Shown: positions 14,555 through 23,899 of the stretch, in pieces
Numbering within the stretch: position 1 is the first letter of the stretch
Layout of the letters: every line of letters starts with the position of its first letter
Source: Synergistaceae bacterium
GTDB lineage: Bacteria > Synergistota > Synergistia > Synergistales > Aminobacteriaceae
NCBI GenBank assembly: GCA_017446055.1
Contig: JAFSRQ010000066.1
Coordinates: 1-57,820 of the forward strand
Direction of reading: 5' to 3'
DNA length: 57,820 nucleotides
Notes under the pieces: generated by a model
Told to the model about the DNA's origin: nothing
The model's database searches: none
The model's input: only the letters and a program-made list of their open reading frames with translations
Program-made: the position numbers and the translations under genes

Positions 14555-17500
14555 CTAACGTCTGCGGAGTAGGGCGAAGAATAACAATGCTGACATTGCG
14601 GAGAATGGCGTGGATGAACTGCAAGTGCTATTGGAGCTGTTGATGTCGGTGTCTGGGTCTGGTTCGGGTTCTGGGTCTGGCTCTGGTGGTTCTGATATGG
14701 TGATGGTGAGCTGCTTTGTCGCCGAACGTGTTCCAGATGATGCCTTCACGGTGAAGGTTGACCTTCCTGCGCTTGTGGGAGTCCCTGAGATTGTCCCGGA
14801 GCTGCTCAGGCTGAGTCCGGCAGGAAGAGTCCCTGATGACACAGACCAAGTCGCCCCCGAAAGATTAGCCGCAAGTGTCGCCAAGTATGACGCGCCTACT
14901 GTCCCGGAAGGAAGGCTAGCTGTCGTGATACTGAGGTCTTCCGCAGGCGGAGCGGTTATCACGAGCGTTAAGGTTTCACTGTCAACCCCCGCACTATTCC
15001 TAGCAGTTACTGTAACACTGTATCTTCCTGCTGCTGTGGGAGTGCCTGAGATTGTGCCGCTGCTGTGAGTCAGGCCGCCGGGGAGTCCTGTTACAGTCCA
15101 CGTTATAGGAGTTGAGCCGTTTGCTGTGAGCGTCTGCGAGTACTGAGTGCCGACTGTGCCGCTTGCGAGGCTCGTTATCGTGATTGTGGGGGCTGTCGCG
15201 GACGGTGTCGGGCCATCATATGATGATACGGTGATGTTGAACTCCTTTGTCGCAGAACGTGCGCCGGATACAACCCTTATTGTGAATGCTGATGTGCCTG
15301 TGCTACCCGGAGTCCCTGATATTCTCCCGGTTATGGGATTGAGTGTGAGTCCGGCAGGAAGATTACCTGATGCCACAGACCATATTGCGCTCGCGGCATT
15401 ACACGCCAGAGTGGCCGAGTATGACGCGCCTGCTGTCCCGGAAGGAAGGCTTGCTGTCGTTATCGTGAGCGTACCGGGGGTAGGAGGTGTAGGTGTTGGG
15501 TCTATTGGGTCTCCGTCTATCACAAGCTGGAGATTCTTGGACACTGTAGCCTTACTGTTTGAGGCTGATATGCTTACGGTGTAAGTCCCGGGGGTTGTCG
15601 GAGTGCCTGAGATTCTGCCGCTGCTTTGAGTCAGGCCGTCAGGAAGCCCCGTTACCGTCCATGTTATTGGCCTTGTTCCTATTGTCGCGAGAAACTGCGA
15701 ATACTGAGTGCCGACAGCCCCGGAAGGAAGGCTCGCTGTTATGATTGACGGTGAGATTTGCGTAGCCTTTCTCGCAACGGGGAACGCCTTTATGCTGGCA
15801 GTGAGTGATACTTCCCCGTTTGTCGTCTTATAGCTGCTTCCGTTCTTCCAGTCTGTAGCTTCCGTGATTGTTTCAGCACGGGCAAACCAGCTTCGTCCGG
15901 CTTTGTATGCTGACAAGTTGACAATGTACGAGTTATCTTTTGCCGCCATTGTAAGATAGCCGCTGTATGCTTTTGATGAGGAAAGTTTTACCATGACAGC
16001 AAAATATTCGCCCGATCTCACGTCTATCGGATTGTCCAGCTCTACAGTGTGGTATCCTACATAATCAAGCGTCCCGGTTTTGACGGGGCTGCCCTGCGGA
16101 ACTCCCGGTCCATAATTAGGAAAAGTCATCCCCAGCTTGTTCACGTACACTTCATAATGCATGTCAGGAGCTGCCGTGCTGAACGACACTTCATTGAGCG
16201 ACTCTGTGTTTTCAGCCTTGAAGATGTTTGCTGACCAATGATCCTTTATAGGTTCTGTTGCCGCTGCGGTGTCATGCGCGTAGGGCGTGTTGCTTACGGC
16301 ACTGTCATCTGCCACGAACACCGAACAATCGTGCATTTCCTGCTCATACGAAATCCAGAAATAGCCGTCCCCGTTGCTTGCTTTAGGCCAATCATCGCCC
16401 CATGAGTTTTTGGCGAGCCATGCACCGTTAGCACTGGGCTTTGTCGTACCGTCAACGATGGATCTCGTCTTGAAGTTGTCGCTCGAATAATTGTCATCCC
16501 ACCCGACAAGGATTACAGCATGTCCGCCGTCATTAGGTGTCATTTCTTGATTCAGCACATCCGGCGCGTAGTAATTGATGCCTTTTTCATATCTGGAAAA
16601 GTGTTTGTACCCAATCCTTACGGCACCGTAGTCCATGATGAGATGCTTTATTCGGTCGCTCTGGCTTCTTAGGTCACTCTCGTAAGCCCTGTTACTTCGC
16701 AGAGCAGTATTGTACGTGAGGTTATACGCTGCCTTTAGCCTGAGCGGATGCCGGAAATCTTCAGGATAAATTACGTTCGCAGGAATTTTTGAGGCAACAT
16801 AATCTGCGACATTCTTATCTGTTTCCTCTACACTTTTGCCTTCAGTACCGCGAACCCCCTCGTAAGGAAGATCTGCTTCTGAAGCAGTTCCAATCCTAGA
16901 CAAAAAGGTTATAGCTTTTTCACTAGTTCCTCCCTGACTGAGTACATATTTTTGGGAATCCAGTTCTCTGGAATAGCCCTGTCTGGAATCCTTGTAGGTG
17001 TACCACGCTAGATGAAGCTCAGAAAGGTCAGGTGCCTCGCTGCCAAAACCCTGCGCTACATAGCTGGCCTCCATTGCTCCGATTGCCGCGAAAGCCCAGC
17101 ATGTCCCGTAAGGACTCTGATCACCGACGCGAAGAGACCTGTGGTCATTCCCGGGTTCCCTGGGGTCATATTTGGGGAGTGTGTAGTCGTAATGAGCCTG
17201 CGGAAGATTACTGTTCAGCAGCGCATAATCAACAGGGCTGGGAACATACCCGAAAACCGCGCTTTCAGACTGATCGCCCGATATATAGCGCAGGTACTCG
17301 TCAGAATACGGTGCTGTGTCAACTGAGACGGGCTCCCACTCGCAGATAAATCCGCTGGGGTAAAGCTCATGCCATCCCTCAAATTTTCCGTCTTCCGTTA
17401 TTTGCAGGTAGACTTCTTCAGGGAGCTTCCGTTTCACACGCCGTATAAGCTCAGACTGGCCGCCTGCTGTAGACCTGATTATGCTTATGTTGTAGACATC

Positions 17501-19309
17501 ATGAACGTCATCTTCAGCTATCTCATCCGTGAAGTCAGAGCCGTCATCCCAGTGCCACACCTCATTGCTGTCCCGGCCTCCTCCAAGCCAGTAGCCTCCT
17601 GACGAGCTGTCCCCGGCCAATTTTGACATCCTTATGAGTTCCCGCGCAAGACTCTTCACATCATTTGACGCAAGAACAGCAAGATGACCGCCCAGAGAAT
17701 CACAGAAAGATTTAGCTTCCTCCCAGCTCACAGCGCGGTTGTATGCCCGGTAAACATGGCCGTTAAGCGCAAGGGAGACAAAATCCTCTTCCCCTATTAT
17801 TACGTCCATGTTCACGCCGGAATGCCCGGTGCTGTACGAGTAGCGCACTCTCAAGGGTGAGAGTCCGAAACTGGCAGTGCCTCCGCTGTACGTTGTCTCA
17901 ACTTCCGCGCCGCTCTCGTCAAAGCCCTGAACGCTTGAAGCAATGACATTCCCCATGCCGGAGGATGACATATACCCGCTGAAGTCCATCGTGAATGGGT
18001 ATTCATTTCCGTCATGCCTGACAATGTCGAGTCCGCTGATAATCTGCGGCCCGGTTATAACGTGCATGTTCAGGAAATTCACCGTTACTACTCCGTAAGG
18101 CGTGCTCACACTTAGGGACTTGGGGGCGTTGTCCGAGCTCAGGAAAATATTGCCGCTGAGATCAAGTTCCGCAAGGCTGTTGTTCTGAATCTCAAGGTCA
18201 TAGAGATTCCTGTTGCCGCTGAGATTTATTTCTGTGATGTTATTGTTGCCACACCTGAGATGCTGAAGGGAGTAATTCCTGCTGACATCAAGCCCCGAAA
18301 GCCTGTTGCTGTTTGCATAGAGCATCACAAGATTCACCAGCTGGCTCACGTCAATTTCTTCGAGCTGGTTGTTGCTGAAGTTGACCGTCTTAAGCCCCGC
18401 GCAGCCCTGAAGATTGACATTCACAAGCCTGTTGTCGTGGCAGTCAAGATTCCAGAGCTTGCCGCACCCGCTCACGTCAAGAGAGACAAGAAGATTCGTG
18501 TTGCACTTCAGGTCGTACAGCTCCGAATGCCCGCTCACATCAAGCCCCCTCAGCCTGTTGCCCTGAACGTCAATTGTCCAGAGATTCGTACAGCCGTCAA
18601 CGTTAATGCTCGTCAGCAAATTGTTGGGACTGTGAATGTGATTGAGGGACGTACAACCTGAGGCGTTGAGAGATACGATATTGTTCATGTTGCAGTCAAA
18701 GGTCGTCAGGTATATATGATTGCTCACATCAAGCGTCCTGAGATCATTTGCCCAGCAGGCCAGCCTCTTGAGCTTCATGTTCCCGCTGAGGTCAAGCTCT
18801 TCAAGAGTGTTGATACAGCAGGAAAGCTCCTCAAGGTTCGTGCAGCCAGTAACATCAAGCCTCGTGAGCGCGTTCGTGTCGCAGTTCAGGTACACAAGCT
18901 CCGTTAATCCGCTGACATTGAGAGAAGTGATGCTGCAGTCCTTGCAGTTCAGATACCGCAGCTTCTTGTTCCTGCTGACATCGAGTTCTGTAAGAAGCGG
19001 ATTGTTGCGGCAGTCTATCGATACCAGCTCTGTCAGGTACTCAACGCCCTTCATTGATTCCATTCTGATTGTTCCTTTGTTACCCGTGAATCCGGGCTTG
19101 TTAAAGATGTCGACAGCAGCAATCTCTTCATCACTCAGCCAACCGTCTTTGTTGCCGTATTCATCAGGCTTATCACAATCTGCTTGGATGTAGTACCTGA
19201 ACAGGTCATCAGGAAAATTATCTTTGTTGATTTCCACGATATTCACAGCCGCCCAAGCTCCCGAAGCCATAACGCACACGAGCATTACGGCGCATAATAT
19301 TTTCCGCAT
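14555..19309 (-). CDS. Giant surface protease: LRR, C-type lectin, papain-like, Ig-like repeats
   Basis: ATG 19309 begins a clean signal peptide (MRKILCAVMLVCVMASGAWA); the longer frame to 19381 is unlikely. The protein is 1584 aa. The order is an EF-hand-like start (DKPDEYGNKDGWLSDEE), about 14 leucine-rich repeats of the LDVSGCTNL type to around residue 400, a C-type-lectin-like domain (about 515-657), and a C1/papain-family peptidase. The peptidase has GTCWAF with Cys737, GGHAVILVGW with His930 and AKNSWG with Asn968. Next come a lectin-like beta domain, four He_PIG Ig-like repeats (SGTPT signatures), a DPEPEPD spacer and a degenerate Synergist-CTERM tail (Cys, hydrophobic stretch, RRR). 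The catalytic set is complete, so an active surface cysteine protease is expected. Confidence 0.9.
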   Translation of the reverse strand: MRKILCAVMLVCVMASGAWAAVNIVEINKDNFPDDLFRYYIQADCDKPDEYGNKDGWLSDEEIAAVDIFNKPGFTGNKGTIRMESMKGVEYLTELVSIDCRNNPLLTELDVSRNKKLRYLNCKDCSITSLNVSGLTELVYLNCDTNALTRLDVTGCTNLEELSCCINTLEELDLSGNMKLKRLACWANDLRTLDVSNHIYLTTFDCNMNNIVSLNASGCTSLNHIHSPNNLLTSINVDGCTNLWTIDVQGNRLRGLDVSGHSELYDLKCNTNLLVSLDVSGCGKLWNLDCHDNRLVNVNLQGCAGLKTVNFSNNQLEEIDVSQLVNLVMLYANSNRLSGLDVSRNYSLQHLRCGNNNITEINLSGNRNLYDLEIQNNSLAELDLSGNIFLSSDNAPKSLSVSTPYGVVTVNFLNMHVITGPQIISGLDIVRHDGNEYPFTMDFSGYMSSSGMGNVIASSVQGFDESGAEVETTYSGGTASFGLSPLRVRYSYSTGHSGVNMDVIIGEEDFVSLALNGHVYRAYNRAVSWEEAKSFCDSLGGHLAVLASNDVKSLARELIRMSKLAGDSSSGGYWLGGGRDSNEVWHWDDGSDFTDEIAEDDVHDVYNISIIRSTAGGQSELIRRVKRKLPEEVYLQITEDGKFEGWHELYPSGFICEWEPVSVDTAPYSDEYLRYISGDQSESAVFGYVPSPVDYALLNSNLPQAHYDYTLPKYDPREPGNDHRSLRVGDQSPYGTCWAFAAIGAMEASYVAQGFGSEAPDLSELHLAWYTYKDSRQGYSRELDSQKYVLSQGGTSEKAITFLSRIGTASEADLPYEGVRGTEGKSVEETDKNVADYVASKIPANVIYPEDFRHPLRLKAAYNLTYNTALRSNRAYESDLRSQSDRIKHLIMDYGAVRIGYKHFSRYEKGINYYAPDVLNQEMTPNDGGHAVILVGWDDNYSSDNFKTRSIVDGTTKPSANGAWLAKNSWGDDWPKASNGDGYFWISYEQEMHDCSVFVADDSAVSNTPYAHDTAAATEPIKDHWSANIFKAENTESLNEVSFSTAAPDMHYEVYVNKLGMTFPNYGPGVPQGSPVKTGTLDYVGYHTVELDNPIDVRSGEYFAVMVKLSSSKAYSGYLTMAAKDNSYIVNLSAYKAGRSWFARAETITEATDWKNGSSYKTTNGEVSLTASIKAFPVARKATQISPSIITASLPSGAVGTQYSQFLATIGTRPITWTVTGLPDGLTQSSGRISGTPTTPGTYTVSISASNSKATVSKNLQLVIDGDPIDPTPTPPTPGTLTITTASLPSGTAGASYSATLACNAASAIWSVASGNLPAGLTLNPITGRISGTPGSTGTSAFTIRVVSGARSATKEFNITVSSYDGPTPSATAPTITITSLASGTVGTQYSQTLTANGSTPITWTVTGLPGGLTHSSGTISGTPTAAGRYSVTVTARNSAGVDSETLTLVITAPPAEDLSITTASLPSGTVGASYLATLAANLSGATWSVSSGTLPAGLSLSSSGTISGTPTSAGRSTFTVKASSGTRSATKQLTITISEPPEPDPEPEPDPDTDINSSNSTCSSSTPFSAMSALLFFALLRRR

Positions 19310-19643
19310 GAGATATATTCCCCTTTCCAGAAATGTTTTGCCTTGCCTGAAGACCCGGTAATGAGTCACAGACAGTAACATTGCGCTTTCTTCCGGGGAT
19401 GGATTTATGGAGGGTGTTCCTTTTTGCGTGAATGATGGTTAAGCGGATGGGATAATTCCGAATCAGTGTCAGGAAATTTCAGACAATAAGAGCTAATCTG
19501 CTTTGCTCAATTATGGCGGCAAATTGCATTTTGTCAACCCTCTTTGTGCTGAATTTATGCTGAGATACTGAGGATGTAGTGTAAATGTTATAATAGCAAA
19601 ATCCATTTGGTTTTTCCACAGAATTTATTGCGCGCTGGGAGTG
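19310..19643. other. Intergenic region with no gene seen
   Basis: Between the protease gene (minus) and the antitoxin remnant (plus). The minus-strand AAGGGGAATATATCTC before 19309 holds the protease ribosome site. An extended -10 element lies at 19586-19594. I see no further supported gene or structured RNA. Confidence 0.5.
19586..19594 (+). promoter_or_regulatory. Extended -10 promoter element upstream of the TA remnant and galK
   Basis: TGTTATAAT matches the TGnTATAAT extended -10 consensus. No good -35 box is present. It could drive the remnant and galK. Confidence 0.45.
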
Positions 19644-19889
19644 ATGATTGTGATTTACTCGTTTGAGCTTGACGAGAGGGACGCGAAATTCGTTGAGGCT
19701 GCCGTACTTCTGGAGATAGACAGATGAAATATTCCGCAGACTATTCACGGCAAGGCATTAACCGGGAACTGGTCAGGCTATTGGCGTTACCGTGTCGGTG
19801 ATTACAGGCTAATAGCAGACATTCAGGACGACAAAATACTAATCCTCATTACAGAAGTCGGACACCGCAAGGAAGTTTACGATGATTAA
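19644..19889 (+). pseudogene. Degenerate RelBE-like toxin-antitoxin remnant
   Basis: A 27-codon frame (19644-19727, MIVIYSFELDERDAKFVEAA...) resembles the start of a small RHH/RelB-type antitoxin that has lost its middle. Its stop TGA is followed in the same frame by 19728-19889, whose product contains KALTGNWSGYWRYRVGDYR and ends in VGHRKEVYDD, the C-terminal half of a RelE-family toxin (the KxLxGxxxGxWRYRVGDYR core). The N-terminal half of the toxin is missing and it has no start codon. One deletion spanning the antitoxin end and toxin start would produce this. The toxin is very likely inactive. Confidence 0.7.
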
Positions 19890-19903
19890 AGGAGAAATCA
19901 CGA

Positions 19904-21085
19904 ATGCTTGAAGAAATGTACGAGGCATACGGAAAAATTTTCGGCTCAGACTGCAACGCCGAGCCATTCTTCTCGCCCGGAAGGGTCAACCTCATCGGCG
20001 AGCATACAGACCACGAAGGCGGCTACGTATTCCCCTGCGCGATAGATTTCGGGATATACGCCCTCGCTCAGTCAAGACCCGGTAACACACTCAGGCTCTA
20101 CTCCATGAACTTTGACGGAGATTATGACTCTCCTTTCGAGATTGAGTACGACAGCATCACCGAGAAACTCACAGGCCCGCGCTCATGGGTGAATTACCCT
20201 CTCGGTATCGTCAGCGTGCTCAGGGGTCATTGCCACTCTTTCACGTCGGGAGTCGATATTCTGTATCACGGAAACCTCCCGGACGGTGCTGGCCTCTCAT
20301 CGTCAGCAGCTCTTGAAGTTCTGACCGTGAGAATATTCAGCGAGCTTCTCGGATTCGGGATTGACGGAGTTACAGCGGCTCTTTACTCGCAGGAGGCAGA
20401 GAATAACTTTGTCGGTATGCACTGCGGAATAATGGATCAGTTCGCCGTAAGCATGGGCAGGAAGAATCACGCCGTCCTTCTCAACTGTTCGACACTGGAA
20501 TATTCATATGCACCCATTGAGCTTGGCACTCACAGAATCGTCATCACCAACTCTAACGTCCCTCATTCCCTCGTAGGAAGCGAGTACAACCTCCGCCGAC
20601 AGCAGTGCGAGCAGTCATTAGCCGACATCAGGAAGGCACGCGATATATCCTGCCTCTGCGACTTGTCCCCCAATGAGCTTGATGAGCTGTCCTACACCGT
20701 GAAAGACCCCGTGAACCTGAAACGCGCTGTACATGCTGTGAGTGAGAATGCGAGGGCAAAACGTGCTGCCGAGTCCCTCAAGGCCGGAGACCTTCAGACT
20801 TTCGGGCGGCTCATGAACGCATCACACGTATCACTCAGGGACAATTACGCTGTAACAGTGCCGGAGCTTGATGTTCTTGCGTCTCTTGCGTGGGACTTTC
20901 CCGGCGTTGTAGGCTCAAGGATGACGGGCGGCGGCTTCGGAGGCTGTACGGTCAGCATTGTCGAAGGCGGAAGGGTCAGTGCCTTCAAGGAGCATATCGG
21001 AGCGGAATATGAGCGTCTCACAGGGCGCAGGGCATCTTTCTATGAGACAGGGATAACAGACGGTGCCGGAAGAATAGATGAATGA
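19904..21085 (+). CDS. galK: Galactokinase
   Basis: ATG with AAAGGAG upstream; 393 aa, the family's usual length. GHMP-kinase motifs are complete: PGRVNLIGEHTDHEGGYVFP near the N-terminus for galactose recognition, LPDGAGLSSSAALEVLT as the phosphate loop, GIMDQFAVSMG with the catalytic Asp, and MTGGGFGGCTVSIV near the C-terminus. It phosphorylates galactose at C1 in the cytoplasm, using sugar imported by the mgl system about 6 kb upstream. galT and galE are not in this window. Its stop overlaps the comEA start by 8 nt. Confidence 0.96.
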   Translation: MLEEMYEAYGKIFGSDCNAEPFFSPGRVNLIGEHTDHEGGYVFPCAIDFGIYALAQSRPGNTLRLYSMNFDGDYDSPFEIEYDSITEKLTGPRSWVNYPLGIVSVLRGHCHSFTSGVDILYHGNLPDGAGLSSSAALEVLTVRIFSELLGFGIDGVTAALYSQEAENNFVGMHCGIMDQFAVSMGRKNHAVLLNCSTLEYSYAPIELGTHRIVITNSNVPHSLVGSEYNLRRQQCEQSLADIRKARDISCLCDLSPNELDELSYTVKDPVNLKRAVHAVSENARAKRAAESLKAGDLQTFGRLMNASHVSLRDNYAVTVPELDVLASLAWDFPGVVGSRMTGGGFGGCTVSIVEGGRVSAFKEHIGAEYERLTGRRASFYETGITDGAGRIDE

Positions 21086-22433
21086 CATCTTCAGCCGTTA
21101 CCGCAAGGCCATAATCACAGGAGGAGGAGTGATACTGTTCCTTCTGGCCGGGCTGATCACGATGATTTTCACGGACTCAGGGAATGAGAATGCACCCTCA
21201 AATTCTTACCTGTCAGAGTCAAATCCCCCCTCCCGAAATCATGAAGCCGCCCCGGAAATTCATCACCCCCAGCGTATCATGTATGTATACATCACTGGTG
21301 AAGTCAGGAAGCCGGGAGTCTACAAGCTCTCGGATGACGCAAGAATATTCCAGCTTGTTGACATGGCCGGGGGATTTACCGCAAAAGCTGACACTGAATC
21401 GCTCAACCTCGCCGAAAACATTTCAGACGGAAGCCACGTTCATATAGGCACAAAGTCCCAAGCAACACAGCAAGCCCCCCTGATACCCGGAATGCCCGCG
21501 AACGCCGCGAGAACTTCAGCATTAACACGAGAACAATCACAGTCAGGAATCGTAAACATCAACACAGCAGGACTAACGGAGCTTGAGACCTTGCCCGGCA
21601 TTGTCCCGGCACTGGCTCAGAGAATAGTCGACTATAGGAGCAAGAACGGAAATTTTGCCCGGCCTGAGGACCTAGTGAACGTCAAGGGTATAAGCCAGTC
21701 GAAACTAGCGCAGTTACTCCCTCACATCACAGTCATGAATACAGCCTCAAGGGTGATACTGCCGTCATCGTCAGCAGGAATAATCGACATCAACACAGCA
21801 GGACTAACGGAGCTTGAGACCCTTCCCGGTATTGTCCCGGCACTGGCTCAGAGGATAGTTGAGTACAGGGACAAGAACGGGAATTTTGCCCGCCCTGAAG
21901 ACTTGCTGAACGTCAAGGGTATAAGCCAGTCGAAACTAGCGCAGTTACTCCCTCACATCACGGTCATGAATACAGCCTCAAGGGTAATTCCGCCGTCATC
22001 GTCAGCAGGAATAATCGACATCAACCGCGCATCACAAACGGAGCTTGAGACCTTGCCCGGTATCGGCCCGGCACTAGCTCAGAGGATAATCGACTACAGG
22101 AATACTCACGGAAATTTTGCCCGGCCTGAAGATTTGGTGAAAGTCAAGGGTATAGGCCAGTCGAAACTAGCGCAGTTACTCCCTCACATCACGGCCATGA
22201 ATACAGCCTCAAGGGTGATACTGCCGTCATCGTCAGCAGGACTAATCGACATCAACCGTGCATCACAGAAGGAGCTTGAACGACTGCCCGGTGTCGGTGC
22301 GGTAACAGCAAAACGCATAATCGACTACAGGAATACTCACGGCAAATTCACGACAGCCGAAGACCTGACGAACATACGCGGAATAAGCCGGGCTAAACTG
22401 GATAACATGCGCGGCATGATAGCAATACGCTGA
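21078..22433 (+). CDS. comEA: ComEA-like DNA-binding protein with four tandem helix-hairpin-helix units
   Basis: 451 aa: one N-terminal membrane anchor (AIITGGGVILFLLAGLITMIF), a spacer, an SLBB-type domain (YVYITGEVRKPGVYKLSDDARI), then four (HhH)2 units beginning IVNINTAGLTELETLPGI, IIDINTAGL, IIDINRASQ and LIDINRASQ. Each unit is 77 aa (231 bp) and is joined by nearly identical linkers containing MNTASRVI and PSSSAG. Ordinary ComEA has one such unit. It should bind incoming double-stranded DNA outside the inner membrane and hand it to the comEC product encoded 1 nt later (TGATG overlap). Confidence 0.93.
   Translation: MNDIFSRYRKAIITGGGVILFLLAGLITMIFTDSGNENAPSNSYLSESNPPSRNHEAAPEIHHPQRIMYVYITGEVRKPGVYKLSDDARIFQLVDMAGGFTAKADTESLNLAENISDGSHVHIGTKSQATQQAPLIPGMPANAARTSALTREQSQSGIVNINTAGLTELETLPGIVPALAQRIVDYRSKNGNFARPEDLVNVKGISQSKLAQLLPHITVMNTASRVILPSSSAGIIDINTAGLTELETLPGIVPALAQRIVEYRDKNGNFARPEDLLNVKGISQSKLAQLLPHITVMNTASRVIPPSSSAGIIDINRASQTELETLPGIGPALAQRIIDYRNTHGNFARPEDLVKVKGIGQSKLAQLLPHITAMNTASRVILPSSSAGLIDINRASQKELERLPGVGAVTAKRIIDYRNTHGKFTTAEDLTNIRGISRAKLDNMRGMIAIR
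21550..22433 (+). repeat. 231-bp tandem repeat inside comEA
   Basis: Equivalent positions recur at 231-bp steps (for example CAACACAG at 21560 and 21791, CAACCG at 22022 and 22253). Units 1-3 are about 21550-21780, 21781-22011 and 22012-22242; the fourth (22243-22433) lacks the linker. The units are nearly identical over long stretches, so unequal recombination could change copy number in frame. Confidence 0.9.
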
Positions 22434-23830
22434 TGGAGATTCTGAGACGTTCACCTATGCTTGCGGTTCTGTCATCGCTCGTGGCTGGCTGCGCTCTCTA
22501 TGACAGGCTGGGGATATTGGCGTTCGTTCTCGCTGTGCCTGTGGTTTTCGCGGGGGCAATGTTCCTCTCGTATGAATGGGAGCTGCCCGGACAGTGGCAT
22601 TTCTTCGCGTTCAGCTTTGTGTTCACCCTGCTATGCTCGTGGAGAATGTATGCGGTAATCTCCTCGCCTCCTCCCGGCAATGTCGTATTTGTCGCCGAAG
22701 AGGGAACAGTAACAGACATCCGCGAATGGGGAAGAGTTTATGCCGCCGTGATTGACACTGACAGCCGGGGAAAATATGCCGCGTTCCTGCACTTTGCGGA
22801 GTTCATGAAGGGCGCGAGGGTGAAATTTGACGGAGCAACACGCGGTTTCAGGCAGAAGAGAAATGACTCAGACTTTGACGAGGCAAGGTACTGGCGCGGG
22901 CGTGGCGTGAAAGGAATAATGACATTGCACAAGCCGGAGGAGCTTCCCGGAAAGTTCAGCATGTCCCTTCTGCGGGGGAAATTGTCCCGGAAACTTGCGA
23001 TATACACTCCTGACAGGACATCGAGATACTTGCGGGCGGCGTGGGCCGGTGAACGCGACAAGCCTTTGTACGAGTTTCACACGAGGTGCGGAACTGTTCA
23101 CATTCTGGCGGTCTCAGGCTTCCACGTGGGAGTCGTGATGATGATTGCTGTGTTTTTCTTGGGACGAAGGACGCTGATACTCACTGTGATTTTGTGGACG
23201 TATATCCTTCTGACCGGGGCGGCACCAAGCGCAATGAGGGCCGGGTTAATGCTCCAGATATATCTTTGCGCAAAGCTCTGGAAGCGTCCCTACAACGGCG
23301 TGAACAGTGTCTGCTGTGCCGGAGTGATATTGCTGTTATGGTCTCCGTTCCTCTTCTGGGATATAGGCTGGAGGCTGTCAGTGATGTCAGCTCTCGTGAT
23401 TTCGGCCATGATTGACGCGGGGTATCCCTGGCTGGCGATAAGCCCGGCTGTAGGTCTCGTAACATTCCCGCAGGTAGCATACACATTCGGGGGAGTGCCT
23501 GTTGTCGGTTTGCTGCTGAATCTCTTCGCGCCGCTGTACTTCTCGTTCGCCTTCACGATTGCGTCATTCGGTGCTGTGATGAGGCTGGTGAATTTCCCGT
23601 TAAGCAGGTACTTCATGATGACAGTTGAAGGGATATTCATATTGTGGGAGAAAGCAGCGGGGGCGTGTCTCAGTCTTGTGCCGTATATCGTGAGCTGGAA
23701 TTACTTTACGGCGTGGATTGGCTGCGGGACTCTGGTGTTCTTCGTGTGCATGTATCTCGACCTTGCGCCACTGAGGACGGCGGCGGTGATGAGCTTGGTG
23801 TGTTTTGCGGCGTTCATGATGTTCATGTGA
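22433..23830 (+). CDS. comEC: ComEC/Rec2-type DNA uptake channel, short form
   Basis: 465 aa. The N-terminal DUF4131-like part (membrane segments, then EEGTVTDIREWGRVYAAVI) is followed by the Competence domain with the family motif HILAVSGFHVGVV and APSAMRAGLML, and many membrane spans. It ends in the last membrane spans; the C-terminal metallo-beta-lactamase nuclease domain of longer ComEC proteins is absent. Its start overlaps the comEA stop. It should pass single-stranded DNA through the inner membrane, with strand degradation left to another protein. Confidence 0.9.
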   Translation: MEILRRSPMLAVLSSLVAGCALYDRLGILAFVLAVPVVFAGAMFLSYEWELPGQWHFFAFSFVFTLLCSWRMYAVISSPPPGNVVFVAEEGTVTDIREWGRVYAAVIDTDSRGKYAAFLHFAEFMKGARVKFDGATRGFRQKRNDSDFDEARYWRGRGVKGIMTLHKPEELPGKFSMSLLRGKLSRKLAIYTPDRTSRYLRAAWAGERDKPLYEFHTRCGTVHILAVSGFHVGVVMMIAVFFLGRRTLILTVILWTYILLTGAAPSAMRAGLMLQIYLCAKLWKRPYNGVNSVCCAGVILLLWSPFLFWDIGWRLSVMSALVISAMIDAGYPWLAISPAVGLVTFPQVAYTFGGVPVVGLLLNLFAPLYFSFAFTIASFGAVMRLVNFPLSRYFMMTVEGIFILWEKAAGACLSLVPYIVSWNYFTAWIGCGTLVFFVCMYLDLAPLRTAAVMSLVCFAAFMMFM

Positions 23831-23864
23831 TGATAGCCAGTGAATAGCGGCCAGCGGTCTAACT

Positions 23865-23899
23865 CACTATCCACTAGCCACTACCCTCTAGCCACTACT
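23865..23899. repeat. Decayed heptanucleotide repeat between comEC and guaB
   Basis: Five 7-nt units (CACTATC, CACTAGC, CACTACC, CTCTAGC, CACTACT) run from 23865 to 23899 and enter the guaB stop codon. They differ from each other, so the array is old compared with the perfect heptamers elsewhere in the window. An imperfect inverted repeat (AGTGAATAG/CTATCCACT) overlaps its start. Confidence 0.65.

Noticed and set aside
18260-18907. Plus-strand ORFs opposite the LRR region of the giant protease
   Set aside because: They are shadows created by the repeated LRR codons on the minus strand. They lack ribosome sites and familiar motifs.
21550-22433. Insertion element or integron explaining the comEA repeats
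   Set aside because: The units are in-frame protein repeats with no inverted ends or transposase.
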